Shown piece by piece: positions 1 to 9,608 of a stretch of DNA of 64,000 nt (position 1 is the first letter of the stretch; the number at the start of each line of letters is the position of its first letter). The DNA comes from Pseudomonas asplenii. Lineage in GTDB: Bacteria; Pseudomonadota; Gammaproteobacteria; Pseudomonadales; Pseudomonadaceae. Where the stretch lies: contig NZ_JSYZ01000014.1 in the NCBI RefSeq assembly GCF_001293465.1, forward strand, positions 1 through 64,000. Direction: 5' to 3'. The translations under genes were made by a program, and so were the position numbers. Below the pieces are notes generated by a model. That model was not told where the DNA came from. It did no database searches and worked only from the letters and a program-made list of their open reading frames with translations.

Positions 1-65
1 TCAACCGTTATTTTCAGATTTCGGTCATAAAGGCCAAAACACCCAACCCGCACCACCCACCATCC

Positions 66-153
66 CTGCAGGAGCCGGGCTTGCCCGCGAATACGCCCTC
101 AAGCCTTGCGTCGCCAGGGCAACCCTATTCGCGGGCAAGCCCGGCTCCTACAG
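66..153. repeat. REP palindrome pair (inverted)
   Basis: Two copies of a Pseudomonas REP unit face each other. The unit GGAGCCGGGCTTGCCCGCGA lies near 70-91 and its exact reverse complement near 129-150, with about 37 bases between. It sits downstream of gcdG and could fold into a large hairpin that ends or stabilises that transcript. The same family recurs near 20692, 42148 and 50372. No gene is seen in 1-211. Confidence 0.85.
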
Positions 154-211
154 ATAGAGGCGGGGAGGGGCGAACCGACAGGGCGCATGCATGCAGAGGA
201 GAGCAGGGCGC

Positions 212-1432
212 CTAAAGCACCCCGGCCTCGCGCAGCGCTGCCACCGCATCCGGGCTCAGCTTCAGCACCCGCTGCAGAATCTCCTGCGTATGCTCTCCTA
301 ATAGAGGAGGGGCATTGCGATACTCCACCGGTGTCTCGGACAACCGGATAGGGCTCGCCACCTGCGGCACCCGCCCGGCCAACGCATGGGGCAGTTCGAC
401 CGCCAGTCCACGCGCCTGCACCTGGGGATCGGCAAACACCTGCGACAGATCATTGATCGGCCCGCAAGGCACACCGACCCGCTCCAACTGCGCCACCCAC
501 TCGGCCGTCGTCTTGAACACGGTGGCCTGGCGAATCAATGGAATCAGCACCGCACGGTTGGCCACCCGCGCGGCGTTGCTGGCAAAGCGCGGATCGTCAG
601 CCCACTGCGGCTGACCCGCCACCTCGGCGAACTTGCGGAACTGCCCGTCATTGCCCACCGTCAGGATGAAATCGCCATCGGCCGTCGGGAAGTCCTGGTA
701 AGGCACGATGTTCGGATGAGCGTTACCCAGGCGCTTCGGCGCCACCCCGGAGGTCAGGTAGTTCATCGCCTGATTCGCCAGGCACGCCACCTGTACGTCC
801 AGCAGAGCCATGTCGATATGCTGCCCGCCGCCATCACGATCCCGATGGGCGAGGGCGGCCAGGATCGCCACGGTCGAATACAGTCCGGTGAGGATATCGG
901 TCAGGGCCACACCGACCTTCACCGGCCCGGCCCCTTCATCACCTTCGGGTTTGCCGGTCAGGCTCATCAGGCCACCCAGGCCCTGGATCATGAAGTCGTA
1001 GCCGGCACGCTTGGCGTAGGGCCCGAACTGACCGAAGCCGGTGATCGAGCAATAGATCAGGTTCGGATTCAGCGCCTTGAGCGACTCATAGTCCAGGCCA
1101 TAGGCCGCCAACCCACCCACCTTGAAGTTCTCGATCAGGATATCGGACTTCATGGCGAGCTCGCGCACCAGACGCTGGCCCTCGGGCCGGGTGAAGTCGA
1201 TGGTGACCGATTGCTTGTTGCGGTTGGCCGACAGGTAATAGGCCGCCTCGCTGGTGTTCTCGCCGCGGGCGTCCTTGAGGAAGGGCGGGCCCCAGGCGCG
1301 CGTGTCATCACCGTTGCCGGGGCGCTCGACCTTGATCACCTCGGCCCCCAGGTCCGCGAGGATCTGGCCGCACCAGGGGCCGGCCAATACCCGCGACAAA
1401 TCCAATACCCGCAGATGCGAAAGCGCGCCCAT
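212..1432 (-). CDS. gcdG: CaiB/BaiF family III CoA-transferase, likely succinyl-CoA:glutarate CoA-transferase
   Basis: The 406-residue protein is a full-length family III CoA-transferase. It opens with the typical ...LSRVLAGPWCGQ... N-terminus, and the GYD motif near residues 144-146 carries the probable catalytic aspartate. Members of this family move CoA between acyl-CoA and free acid. It lies 14 bases downstream of gcdH on the same strand, so the likely reaction is activation of glutarate with succinyl-CoA ahead of glutaryl-CoA dehydrogenase, in glutarate and lysine catabolism. The family is certain; the glutarate substrate is inferred from the gcdH neighbour and the known gcdG-gcdH arrangement of pseudomonads. 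Confidence 0.82.
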   Translation of the reverse strand: MGALSHLRVLDLSRVLAGPWCGQILADLGAEVIKVERPGNGDDTRAWGPPFLKDARGENTSEAAYYLSANRNKQSVTIDFTRPEGQRLVRELAMKSDILIENFKVGGLAAYGLDYESLKALNPNLIYCSITGFGQFGPYAKRAGYDFMIQGLGGLMSLTGKPEGDEGAGPVKVGVALTDILTGLYSTVAILAALAHRDRDGGGQHIDMALLDVQVACLANQAMNYLTSGVAPKRLGNAHPNIVPYQDFPTADGDFILTVGNDGQFRKFAEVAGQPQWADDPRFASNAARVANRAVLIPLIRQATVFKTTAEWVAQLERVGVPCGPINDLSQVFADPQVQARGLAVELPHALAGRVPQVASPIRLSETPVEYRNAPPLLGEHTQEILQRVLKLSPDAVAALREAGVL

Positions 1433-1446
1433 GAGGCCAGCTCCTG

Positions 1447-2628
1447 TCAGTAGAACGCCTGGAGGCCGGTTTGCGCGCGCCCGAGGATCAGCGCATGCAC
1501 GTCGTGGGTACCTTCATAGGTATTGACCACCTCCAGGTTGACCAGGTGACGGGCCACCCCGAACTCGTCGGAGATGCCATTGCCACCGAGCATGTCCCGC
1601 GCCATGCGGGCGATTTCCAGGGACTTGCCGCAGGAGTTGCGCTTCATGATCGAGGTGATTTCCACCGCTGCGGTGCCTTCGTCCTTCATCCGGCCCAGGC
1701 GCAGGCAACCCTGCAGGGCGAGGGTGATCTCGGTCTGCATATCGGCCAGCTTCTTCTGGATCAGTTGGTTGGCCGCCAGCGGCCGACCGAACTGCTGACG
1801 GTCCAGGGTGTACTGGCGAGCGGTGTGCCAACAGAACTCGGCAGCGCCCAGCGCCCCCCAGGAGATGCCGTAACGGGCGGAGTTGAGGCAGGTGAACGGA
1901 CCTTTCAGGCCGCGCACATCCGGGAAGGCGTTTTCTTCGGGCACGAACACGTTGTCCATGACGATTTCGCCGGTAATGGAGGCGCGCAGGCCGACCTTGC
2001 CGTGAATCGCCGGTGCGCTCAGGCCTTTCCAGCCCTTCTCCAGGACGAAGCCACGGATATCGCCGGCATCATCCTTGGCCCAGACCACGAACACATCGGC
2101 GATCGGGCTGTTGGTGATCCACATCTTGCTGCCGGTCAGGCTGTAGCCACCCTCGACCTTGCGCGCACGGGTGACCATCGCCCCCGGATCGGAACCGTGG
2201 TTGGGTTCGGTCAGGCCGAAGCAGCCGATCCACTCGCCAGTGGCCAACTTGGGCAGGTACTTCTGCTTCTGTGCCTGGGTACCGAATTCGTTGATCGGCA
2301 CCATCACCAGTGAGGACTGCACACTCATCATCGAGCGATAGCCCGAATCGACGCGCTCCACCTCACGGGCGATCAGGCCGTAGCTGACATAGTTCAGGCC
2401 ACTGCCGCCGTACTCGACCGGAATGGTCGCACCGAGCAGGCCGACTTCGCCCATTTCGCGGAAGATCGCCGGGTCGGTCTGTTCGTGGCGGAAGGCTTCG
2501 AGCACCCGTGGCGCGAGCTTGTCCTGGGCGAATTGCTGGGCGGTGTCGCGAATCATCCGCTCCTCTTCAGTGAGCTGTTGATCCAGCAGCAGCGGATCGA
2601 TCCAGTTGAAGCTAGCTTTAGCGCCCAT
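1447..2628 (-). CDS. gcdH: Glutaryl-CoA dehydrogenase
   Basis: The 393-residue acyl-CoA dehydrogenase has the usual family length. It converts glutaryl-CoA to crotonyl-CoA with loss of CO2, using FAD and electron-transfer flavoprotein, in the cytoplasm. Visible signs are the FAD/substrate segment GCFGLTEPNHGSDP, the VGLRAS stretch, and the NTYEGTHDVHA motif, whose glutamate near residue 372 matches the catalytic base of this enzyme group. A GAGGAGT ribosome-binding site sits 8 bases before the ATG. It is first in an operon with gcdG and divergent from the LysR gene gcdR, a known pairing in Pseudomonas that supports the glutaryl-CoA assignment over other acyl-CoA dehydrogenases. Confidence 0.93.
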   Translation of the reverse strand: MGAKASFNWIDPLLLDQQLTEEERMIRDTAQQFAQDKLAPRVLEAFRHEQTDPAIFREMGEVGLLGATIPVEYGGSGLNYVSYGLIAREVERVDSGYRSMMSVQSSLVMVPINEFGTQAQKQKYLPKLATGEWIGCFGLTEPNHGSDPGAMVTRARKVEGGYSLTGSKMWITNSPIADVFVVWAKDDAGDIRGFVLEKGWKGLSAPAIHGKVGLRASITGEIVMDNVFVPEENAFPDVRGLKGPFTCLNSARYGISWGALGAAEFCWHTARQYTLDRQQFGRPLAANQLIQKKLADMQTEITLALQGCLRLGRMKDEGTAAVEITSIMKRNSCGKSLEIARMARDMLGGNGISDEFGVARHLVNLEVVNTYEGTHDVHALILGRAQTGLQAFY

Positions 2629-2649
2629 CAGAGACTCCTCGCAAAACAG

Positions 2650-2670
2650 GTCAAATATCGTGGTTTGATC
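2650..2670. promoter_or_regulatory. Candidate GcdR (LysR-type) operator between gcdH and gcdR
   Basis: GTCAAATA, four bases (TCGT), then GGTTTGATC gives an interrupted dyad TCAAA...TTTGA that fits the loose T-N11-A form of LysR boxes. It lies about 22 bases upstream of the gcdH start and 116 or more bases before gcdR. The octamer GTCAAATA recurs in a perfect inverted repeat just after gcdR (3699-3720). This is a pattern match only; no footprint is implied. Confidence 0.4.
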
Positions 2671-2785
2671 CTAGGCGCCGCTGGCAGATCCGGCAAACGA
2701 GGATTTCGCATGCTGTTGTGCTAATTTCTCACTCCGAAAGCTGCTCAACAGCCATTTACCAGCGCCTTTAGTGAGATTGCCGTAC

Positions 2786-3685
2786 ATGCGCAGGAAGATT
2801 CCCAGCACCGCCGCACTGATCAGTTTCGAAGCCGCCGCTCGTCACGAGAGTTTTACCAAGGCCGCTGTCGAACTTTCCCTCACCCAGGGCGCCATCTGCC
2901 GACAGATCGCCAGCCTGGAGGAGTTCCTCGGCATCGAACTGTTCCGACGCTCGAGACGCGGCGTAAAACTCACTGAAGCAGGGCTTTCCTACAGTCGCCG
3001 GGTCGCCACACAGCTGGACGCGGTCGAACGCGATACCTTGTCCGTCATGGGCCAGCAGGGCGCGAATGTGATCGAACTGGCGGTGGTGCCAACCTTCGGC
3101 ACGCAGTGGCTGCTGCCGCGGCTCAAGGACTTCCAGCACAAGCACCCGGAGGTCACGGTCAACCTGACCAACCGCACCCGACCCTTCCTCTTCGCCGACA
3201 CCGATTTCGACGCCGCCATCTACTTCGGCGATGCCGACTGGTCGGGCACCGAGTCCCATCGGCTGATGGGTGAGAACCCGATGCCGGTATGCAGCCCGAG
3301 CCTGCTGGGCAACCGCCAGAGCCTGAGCGCCGCCGAGATCGCCGAGCTGCCGCTGTTGCAGCAGACCACGCGCCCCTACGCCTGGCGCCAATGGTTCAAC
3401 GCCCAGGAGCTGAACATCCCCCGCGACATGACAGGCCCGCGCTATGAACTATTCTCCATGCTGGCCCAGGCAGCCATGCACGAGATGGGCATCGCACTGA
3501 TCCCACCGTTCCTGATTCAACGGGAATTGGCGGAAAAACGCCTGGTGATCGCCAACCCCAGCGCTCTCACCAGTATCAAGGCCTATTACCTGATGATTCC
3601 CGAACGAAAAGTCGAATCGGCCTCCCTGCGAGCTTTTCGCGACTGGCTGGTAAACCAGGCACAGGGCTACAGCCTGCTGAATTAA
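2786..3685 (+). CDS. gcdR: LysR-family transcriptional regulator of glutarate catabolism
   Basis: This 299-residue LysR-type regulator has an N-terminal winged helix-turn-helix (about residues 5-65) with FTKAAVELSLTQGAICRQIA as recognition region. A substrate-binding domain follows. It is transcribed divergently from gcdH-gcdG, the usual place for the glutarate regulator GcdR, so it probably activates that operon in response to glutarate. The ATG at 2786 was chosen because MRRKIPSTAAL is the usual beginning of this family. A GTG at 2771 in the same frame would add five residues, and neither start has a strong Shine-Dalgarno. The GcdH/GcdR context is strong; the effector is inferred. Confidence 0.85.
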   Translation: MRRKIPSTAALISFEAAARHESFTKAAVELSLTQGAICRQIASLEEFLGIELFRRSRRGVKLTEAGLSYSRRVATQLDAVERDTLSVMGQQGANVIELAVVPTFGTQWLLPRLKDFQHKHPEVTVNLTNRTRPFLFADTDFDAAIYFGDADWSGTESHRLMGENPMPVCSPSLLGNRQSLSAAEIAELPLLQQTTRPYAWRQWFNAQELNIPRDMTGPRYELFSMLAQAAMHEMGIALIPPFLIQRELAEKRLVIANPSALTSIKAYYLMIPERKVESASLRAFRDWLVNQAQGYSLLN

Positions 3686-4121
3686 AGGCTTTTGGCGATA
3701 TTTGACCCGGTAGTCAAATACCTACAAAACCTACAGACATAATAATATGTCGCCTTTGTGCAAACTATGGCGGCTCCCCTGAAATTCGTACGAAAGTGCC
3801 GAAACTAAAGGCCTACAGGCGCTTTTACGACCAATATCGGCCCATTCACGCCGCCGATTCGAAATTTCTCCATTTCCAACCAGAATTCTTCCAAGGCCTC
3901 TATTTTGCGGGCTTGCAGCCTATCAGCGCGACATTCGGTCACGGGGTGACTTGTAGTTAATTTTGCGTCACCCTTCATAATCTCTTGTAGGGTGGGTTTT
4001 TCGCCTGCAAAATGCCGCGCCCCGCCTGGAAAATGGCGGGATCGTGCTGATCGGCCGCTCCAGTCGCACCCTCCGCAGTGCACTGGCCTTCTTATAAAAA
4101 AGATCACGCAGGAGATTTGAC
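3686..4121 (+). other. Intergenic region upstream of pntAA
   Basis: No convincing gene is present in these 436 bases. Besides the repeat at 3699-3720 there is a second dyad, GACATA-ataa-TATGTC (3736-3751). The region also carries the ribosome-binding site AGGAG at 4109-4113, eight bases before the GTG start of pntAA. A promoter for the pnt operon must lie here, but I cannot place its -35 and -10 elements with confidence. Confidence 0.6.
3699..3720. promoter_or_regulatory. Perfect 8-bp inverted repeat after gcdR
   Basis: TATTTGAC, six bases, GTCAAATA forms a perfect 8+8 dyad starting 13 bases after the gcdR stop. The right arm is identical to the octamer at 2650-2657 in the gcdH-gcdR gap. It could be a second regulator site or a processing hairpin. 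There is no T-run after it, so it is not a standard terminator. Confidence 0.4.
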
Positions 4122-5243
<1,122 letters not shown>

Positions 5244-5259
5244 GCAGAGGACCCAGAAG

Positions 5260-5583
5260 ATGGAAGAGCTTATCTCCCCCGGTATCTACAACCTGATCAT
5301 CTTCGTGCTGGCGATCTATGTCGGTTACCACGTGGTCTGGAACGTGACACCCGCGCTGCACACGCCGCTGATGGCGGTGACCAACGCCATCTCGGCGATC
5401 GTGATCGTCGGCGCCATGCTCGCCGCCGCCCTGACCGTGACCCCGCTGGGCAAGATCATGGGCACCCTGGCCGTGGCCCTGGCCGCCGTCAACGTGTTCG
5501 GCGGCTTCCTGGTGACGCGCCGCATGCTTGAAATGTTCAAGAAGAAAGCCCCGAAAGCCGGAAAAGAAGAGGCGCCCAAGTAA
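5260..5583 (+). CDS. pntAB: NAD(P) transhydrogenase subunit alpha, part 2 (membrane)
   Basis: The 107-residue protein has three or four hydrophobic segments and a basic C-terminus (RRMLEMFKKKAPK). It corresponds to the transmembrane tail of the PntA alpha subunit when that subunit is split in two. It helps form the proton channel in the inner membrane. It lies between pntAA and pntB, and its TAA stop shares one base with the pntB start (TAATG), so translation of the two is probably coupled. Sequence and context both support the call. Confidence 0.95.
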   Translation: MEELISPGIYNLIIFVLAIYVGYHVVWNVTPALHTPLMAVTNAISAIVIVGAMLAAALTVTPLGKIMGTLAVALAAVNVFGGFLVTRRMLEMFKKKAPKAGKEEAPK

Positions 5584-7019
5584 TGAGCATGAATCTGGTA
5601 ACGACGCTCTACCTGATCGCGTCGGTCTGCTTCATCCAGGCCCTCAAGGGCCTCTCGCACCCGACCACGTCGCGGCGCGGCAACCTGTTCGGCATGCTCG
5701 GCATGGCCCTGGCCATCGCCACCACCGTGGGCCTGGTGTTCAAGCTGGGGGCCGAGCTGGCCACCGCCGGCATCGGCTACGTGATCGTCGGCCTGCTGAT
5801 CGGTGGCAGCGCCGGCTCGATCATGGCCAAGCGTGTGGAAATGACCAAGATGCCCGAGCTGGTGGCATTCATGCACAGCATGATCGGCCTGGCCGCGGTG
5901 TTCATCGCCATCGCGGCGGTGGTCGAGCCGCAGTCGCTGGGTATCGTCAAGCACCTGGGCGACTCGATTCCAGCCGGCAACCGCCTGGAACTGTTTCTCG
6001 GCGCGGCGATCGGTGCCATTACCTTCTCCGGTTCGGTGATCGCCTTCGGCAAGCTGTCGGGCAAGTACAAGTTCCGCCTGTTCCAGGGCGCACCGGTACA
6101 GTTCGGCGGGCAGCACACGCTGAACCTGCTGTTGGGCCTGGCGACCCTCGCCCTGGGCCTGACCTTCATGTTCACCGGCAACCTGGCGGCCTTCGCCCTG
6201 ATGCTGGCCCTGGCCTTCGTGCTCGGCGTGCTGATCATCATCCCGATCGGCGGCGCCGACATGCCGGTGGTGGTGTCGATGCTCAACAGCTATTCCGGCT
6301 GGGCGGCGGCGGGCATCGGCTTCTCGCTGAACAACTCGATGCTGATCATCGCCGGCTCCCTGGTGGGTTCGTCCGGTGCGATCCTCTCGTACATCATGTG
6401 CAAGGCGATGAACCGTTCCTTCTTCAACGTACTGCTCGGCGGTTTCGGCAACACGGCGGACGCCGGCGGCCCGGCCGGCTCGAAAGAGGCGCGGCCGGTG
6501 AAATCCGGTTCGGCCGACGACGCGACCTTCCTGCTGACCAACGCCGACACCGTGATCATCGTGCCCGGCTACGGCCTGGCGGTGGCCCGCGCCCAGCACG
6601 CGCTGAAGGAACTGACGGAAAAGCTGACCCACCATGGCGTGACCGTGAAGTACGCGATCCACCCGGTGGCCGGCCGCATGCCAGGACACATGAACGTGCT
6701 GCTGGCCGAGGCCGAGGTGCCCTACGACCAGGTGTTCGAGATGGAGGACATCAACTCCGAGTTCGGCCAGGCCGACGTGGTGCTGGTGCTGGGCGCGAAC
6801 GACGTGGTCAACCCGGCGGCGAAAAACGATCCGAAGTCGCCGATTGCCGGCATGCCGATCCTCGAGGCGTTCAAGGCCAAGACCATCATCGTCAACAAGC
6901 GCTCCATGGCCAGCGGCTACGCCGGCCTGGATAACGAACTGTTCTACCTCGACAAGACCATGATGGTCTTCGGCGACGCGAAGAAGGTCATCGAGGACAT
7001 GGTCAAGGCCGTCGAATAA
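5583..7019 (+). CDS. pntB: NAD(P) transhydrogenase subunit beta
   Basis: The 478-residue subunit has about nine N-terminal membrane helices (domain II). A soluble NADP(H)-binding domain III follows, with the motif IIVPGYGLAVARAQ around residue 328 and MPGHMNVLLAEA after it. Together with PntAA and PntAB it couples hydride transfer from NADH to NADP+ to proton re-entry, supplying NADPH. The start codon overlaps the pntAB stop by one base. A T-tailed hairpin directly downstream (7041-7074) ends the operon. Length and motifs are normal for the family. Confidence 0.96.
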   Translation: MSMNLVTTLYLIASVCFIQALKGLSHPTTSRRGNLFGMLGMALAIATTVGLVFKLGAELATAGIGYVIVGLLIGGSAGSIMAKRVEMTKMPELVAFMHSMIGLAAVFIAIAAVVEPQSLGIVKHLGDSIPAGNRLELFLGAAIGAITFSGSVIAFGKLSGKYKFRLFQGAPVQFGGQHTLNLLLGLATLALGLTFMFTGNLAAFALMLALAFVLGVLIIIPIGGADMPVVVSMLNSYSGWAAAGIGFSLNNSMLIIAGSLVGSSGAILSYIMCKAMNRSFFNVLLGGFGNTADAGGPAGSKEARPVKSGSADDATFLLTNADTVIIVPGYGLAVARAQHALKELTEKLTHHGVTVKYAIHPVAGRMPGHMNVLLAEAEVPYDQVFEMEDINSEFGQADVVLVLGANDVVNPAAKNDPKSPIAGMPILEAFKAKTIIVNKRSMASGYAGLDNELFYLDKTMMVFGDAKKVIEDMVKAVE

Positions 7020-7040
7020 GCCTTGCTCCAGCGCAATACC

Positions 7041-7074
7041 AAAAACCCCATCCTTTAGTAGGTTGGGGTTTTTC
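7041..7074 (+). terminator. Rho-independent terminator of pntAA-pntAB-pntB
   Basis: AAAACCCCA pairs with TGGGGTTTT around a short loop, followed by TTTTTC. It starts 22 bases after the pntB stop and has the form of a classical intrinsic terminator; the A-rich left side would also let it act on the other strand. Confidence 0.85.
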
Positions 7075-7199
7075 TTTGCCTGCGGAAAACCGACCAAAGG
7101 CTCTGAATCAGGGGTCGGCATTCGACCTTGGTCGCGCGGCGAAACTTTTTGAAACCTCTAGACTGCGCATCTTGCTTCCGTTGCCCGAGAAAAAAATCC

Positions 7200-8693
7200 A
7201 TGTACCGTGATCGTATTCGCTTGCCTTCTCTTTCCAGTAAGGTGATGAGCGCGGCTGATGCTGCCGCACTGATCCAGGACGGCATGACCGTCGGCATGAG
7301 CGGTTTCACCCGCGCCGGCGAAGCCAAGGCCGTGCCACACGCTCTGGCCGAACGCGCCAGGCAGGAGCCGCTGAAAATCACCCTGATGACCGGCGCCAGC
7401 CTGGGCAACGATCTCGACAAGCAACTCACCGAAGCCGGCGTGCTGTCGCGCCGCATGCCATTCCAAGTCGACAACACCCTGCGCAAGGCGATCAACGCAG
7501 GCCAGGTGATGTTCATCGACCAGCACCTGTCGGAAACCGTCGAACAGTTGCGCAACAAGCAACTCAAGCTGCCGGACCTGGCAGTCATCGAGGCGGTGGC
7601 GATCACCGAACAGGGGCATATCGTGCCGACCACCTCGGTGGGCAACTCGGCCAGCTTCGCGATCTTCGCCAAGCAGGTGATCATCGAGATCAACCTGGCG
7701 CACAACCCGAACCTGGAAGGCCTGCACGACATCTATATCCCCAGCTATCGGCCGACCCGCACGCCGATTCCGCTGGTGAAGGCCGACGACCGCATCGGCA
7801 GCACGGCGATCCCGATCGACCCGGCGAAGATCGTCGCCATCGTCATCACCGAGCAGCCCGACTCGCCGTCCACCGTGACGCCGCCGGACAGCGAAACCCA
7901 GGCCATCGCCGACCACCTGATCGCCTTCCTTAAAGAGGAAGTGGCCGACGGTCGCATGACCAACAGGCTCGGCCCGCTGCAGGCGGGGATCGGCAACATT
8001 GCCAACGCGGTGATGTGCGGCCTGATCGATTCGCCGTTCGAAGACCTGACCATGTACTCCGAAGTGCTGCAGGACTCGACCTTCGACCTCATCGATGCCG
8101 GCAAGCTGTCCTTCGCCTCCGGCAGCTCGATCACCCTGTCGGACCGCCGCAACAGCGACGTGTTCGGCAACCTCGAGCGCTATAAAGAGAAGCTGGTGCT
8201 GCGCCCGCAGGAAATCTCCAACCACCCCGAGGTGGTGCGCCGCCTGGGCATCATCGGCATCAACACCGCCCTGGAGTTCGATCTGTACGGCAACGTCAAC
8301 TCCACCCACGTCTGCGGCACGCGGATGATGAACGGCATCGGCGGCTCCGGCGACTTCGCCCGCAACGCGCACCTGGCGATCTTTGTCACCAAGTCGATCG
8401 CCAAGGGCGGCGCCATCTCCAGCGTGGTGCCGATGGTCAGCCACGTCGACCACACCGAACATGACGTCGACATCCTCGTCACCGAAATCGGCCTGGCCGA
8501 CCTGCGTGGCCTGGCGCCACGTGAGCGGGCGCGGGTGATCATCGACAACTGCGTGCACCCCATGTACCGCGCCGCCCTCAATGACTACTTCGAGCGCGCC
8601 TGCGCCCTGGGCGGCCATACCCCACACATCCTGCGCGAAGCACTGAGCTGGCACATCAACCTGGACGAAACCGGGAAAATGCTCGCCGACTGA
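7200..8693 (+). CDS. Acetyl-CoA hydrolase/transferase family CoA-transferase
   Basis: The product is 497 residues from the ATG at 7200. This start was chosen over a longer reading because MYRDRIR...LSSKVMSA is the family beginning. The protein belongs to the class I acetyl-CoA hydrolase/transferase group that moves CoA between succinyl-CoA and acetate or propionate. The YSEVLQDS segment carries the expected catalytic glutamate, and GIGGSGDFARNAHLAIF is the conserved C-terminal signature. In pseudomonads such enzymes often act as succinyl-CoA:acetate CoA-transferases. The exact substrates cannot be read from sequence. The A-rich stretch just before the ATG (GAGAAAAAAATCC) could be an Hfq/Crc site, which is inference. 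Confidence 0.88.
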   Translation: MYRDRIRLPSLSSKVMSAADAAALIQDGMTVGMSGFTRAGEAKAVPHALAERARQEPLKITLMTGASLGNDLDKQLTEAGVLSRRMPFQVDNTLRKAINAGQVMFIDQHLSETVEQLRNKQLKLPDLAVIEAVAITEQGHIVPTTSVGNSASFAIFAKQVIIEINLAHNPNLEGLHDIYIPSYRPTRTPIPLVKADDRIGSTAIPIDPAKIVAIVITEQPDSPSTVTPPDSETQAIADHLIAFLKEEVADGRMTNRLGPLQAGIGNIANAVMCGLIDSPFEDLTMYSEVLQDSTFDLIDAGKLSFASGSSITLSDRRNSDVFGNLERYKEKLVLRPQEISNHPEVVRRLGIIGINTALEFDLYGNVNSTHVCGTRMMNGIGGSGDFARNAHLAIFVTKSIAKGGAISSVVPMVSHVDHTEHDVDILVTEIGLADLRGLAPRERARVIIDNCVHPMYRAALNDYFERACALGGHTPHILREALSWHINLDETGKMLAD

Positions 8694-9016
8694 TTGAAAC
8701 AGTTCCCCGCTGACGCCAACACAGTTTCGTCAGCGGGGGACCGATCCGTACGAACCAGGAAAAACTGTACTGCTGTACCGGTCTTTTTTCCCTCCAACTC
8801 CCCTCTCAACCTCCTCACCCGGGCAAATCGCACCAATATTGTGCAGACAGGTACAGTTGCCTCAATTCCGAGCAGTACAGCCCCTATAAACAGTTAACTG
8901 GTCCCTCACAATACAGGTGAACTGTATCTAGAGAGACTGGGCAAATGAGAGGATCATTGGCATCAGTCGAAGTTAAACCACTCCCTGATCCCGCCAAAAG
9001 CGGAAGGATGTCAACC
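8694..9016 (+). promoter_or_regulatory. Operator-rich region upstream of the DUF1127 gene
   Basis: No gene is seen. A hairpin CCCCGCTGACG/CGTCAGCGGGG (8705-8738) follows the CoA-transferase gene but lacks a T-run. The rest holds a cluster of related motifs: AACTGTACTG (8764), GGTACAGTTG (8850), GCAGTACAG (8872), the palindrome CAGTTAACTG (8891-8900) and ATACAG-gtgaa-CTGTAT (8911-8927). Repeats of this kind close before a start suggest cooperative binding by a regulator of the DUF1127 gene. Confidence 0.55.
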
Positions 9017-9232
9017 ATGGAACGTACACTCAGTTCCGAACTGTTCTACGAAAACACCGCCACTGAAGCCAAAGCCTCTCTGCCTCTGCGCATTCTGGCC
9101 AACCTGATGCTGTGGCAGCGCCGTATCGCCAGCCGTCATCAACTGGCTCGTCTGGACGCACGCCTGCTGGCCGACGCCGGCATCAGCGAAGCACAGCGCT
9201 ACGAAGAGCTGAGCAAGCCGTTCTGGCGCTAA
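9017..9232 (+). CDS. DUF1127 domain-containing small protein
   Basis: The 71-residue protein ends with the DUF1127 (YjiS-like) module: WQRRIASRHQLARLDARLLADAGISEAQRYEE, about residues 35-68. It is basic in the middle with an acidic tail. Some DUF1127 proteins in other bacteria bind RNA or affect small-RNA turnover, but the role here is unknown. The ATG at 9017 has GGAAGG nine bases upstream; an in-frame ATG at 9008 is too close to that site. In E. coli the family member yjiS neighbours a MocR-type regulator gene; none is present here, but the CTGTA dyads upstream would suit such a regulator. A strong terminator follows. Confidence 0.85.
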   Translation: MERTLSSELFYENTATEAKASLPLRILANLMLWQRRIASRHQLARLDARLLADAGISEAQRYEELSKPFWR

Positions 9233-9284
9233 GCAGCGCCCGCTGGCCCTGACCCCCGGGGTTCACCGCCAGCAACCGAATTGA

Positions 9285-9332
9285 AACGACAGAGCCCGTC
9301 GCGGGAAACCGCGACGGGCTCTGTCGTTTTCG
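9285..9332 (+). terminator. Strong intrinsic terminator after the DUF1127 gene
   Basis: ACGACAGAGCCCGTCGCGG pairs almost without fault with CCGCGACGGGCTCTGTCGT around the loop GAAA, and TTTT follows. It lies 55 bases after the stop codon and closes a single-gene unit. Confidence 0.9.
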
Positions 9333-9608
9333 GGCAGGCGTTTTTTGGACAAGGAACCGTGAAAGGGGATTACAGGTACAATTTCAATAAATCAAAAATA
9401 TGACCAGTACAGTTAATCGAATCCGACGAAAAGGCTCTAGGTCGGCCATCAGGGCGGTGAAACCGGCTTTCCGCCACCCGGGAACTGCGCCTAATATCGC
9501 GGTCATAGGTAGCCCGCAGCACGGAATGTGCGTCTGAGATTCATCGTTCCCGTGTTCGAGCGGCCGTTTCTGTCTTGCTGTTCCTCTTGCACGTCCAGGA
9601 GATTCATC
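9333..9608 (+). other. Intergenic region before the DUF2388 cluster
   Basis: No gene is seen. The first part is AT-rich and carries two more members of the motif family found upstream of the DUF1127 gene: TACAGGTACA (9371-9380) and GTACAGTTAA (9407-9416). The promoter of the DUF2388 cluster probably lies here. No clear -10/-35 pair can be fixed. Confidence 0.45.

Noticed and set aside
5325..7121. 598-codon open frame opposite pntAB/pntB
   Set aside because: The product is a His/Gln/Arg-rich low-complexity string, typical of antisense frames in GC-rich DNA.
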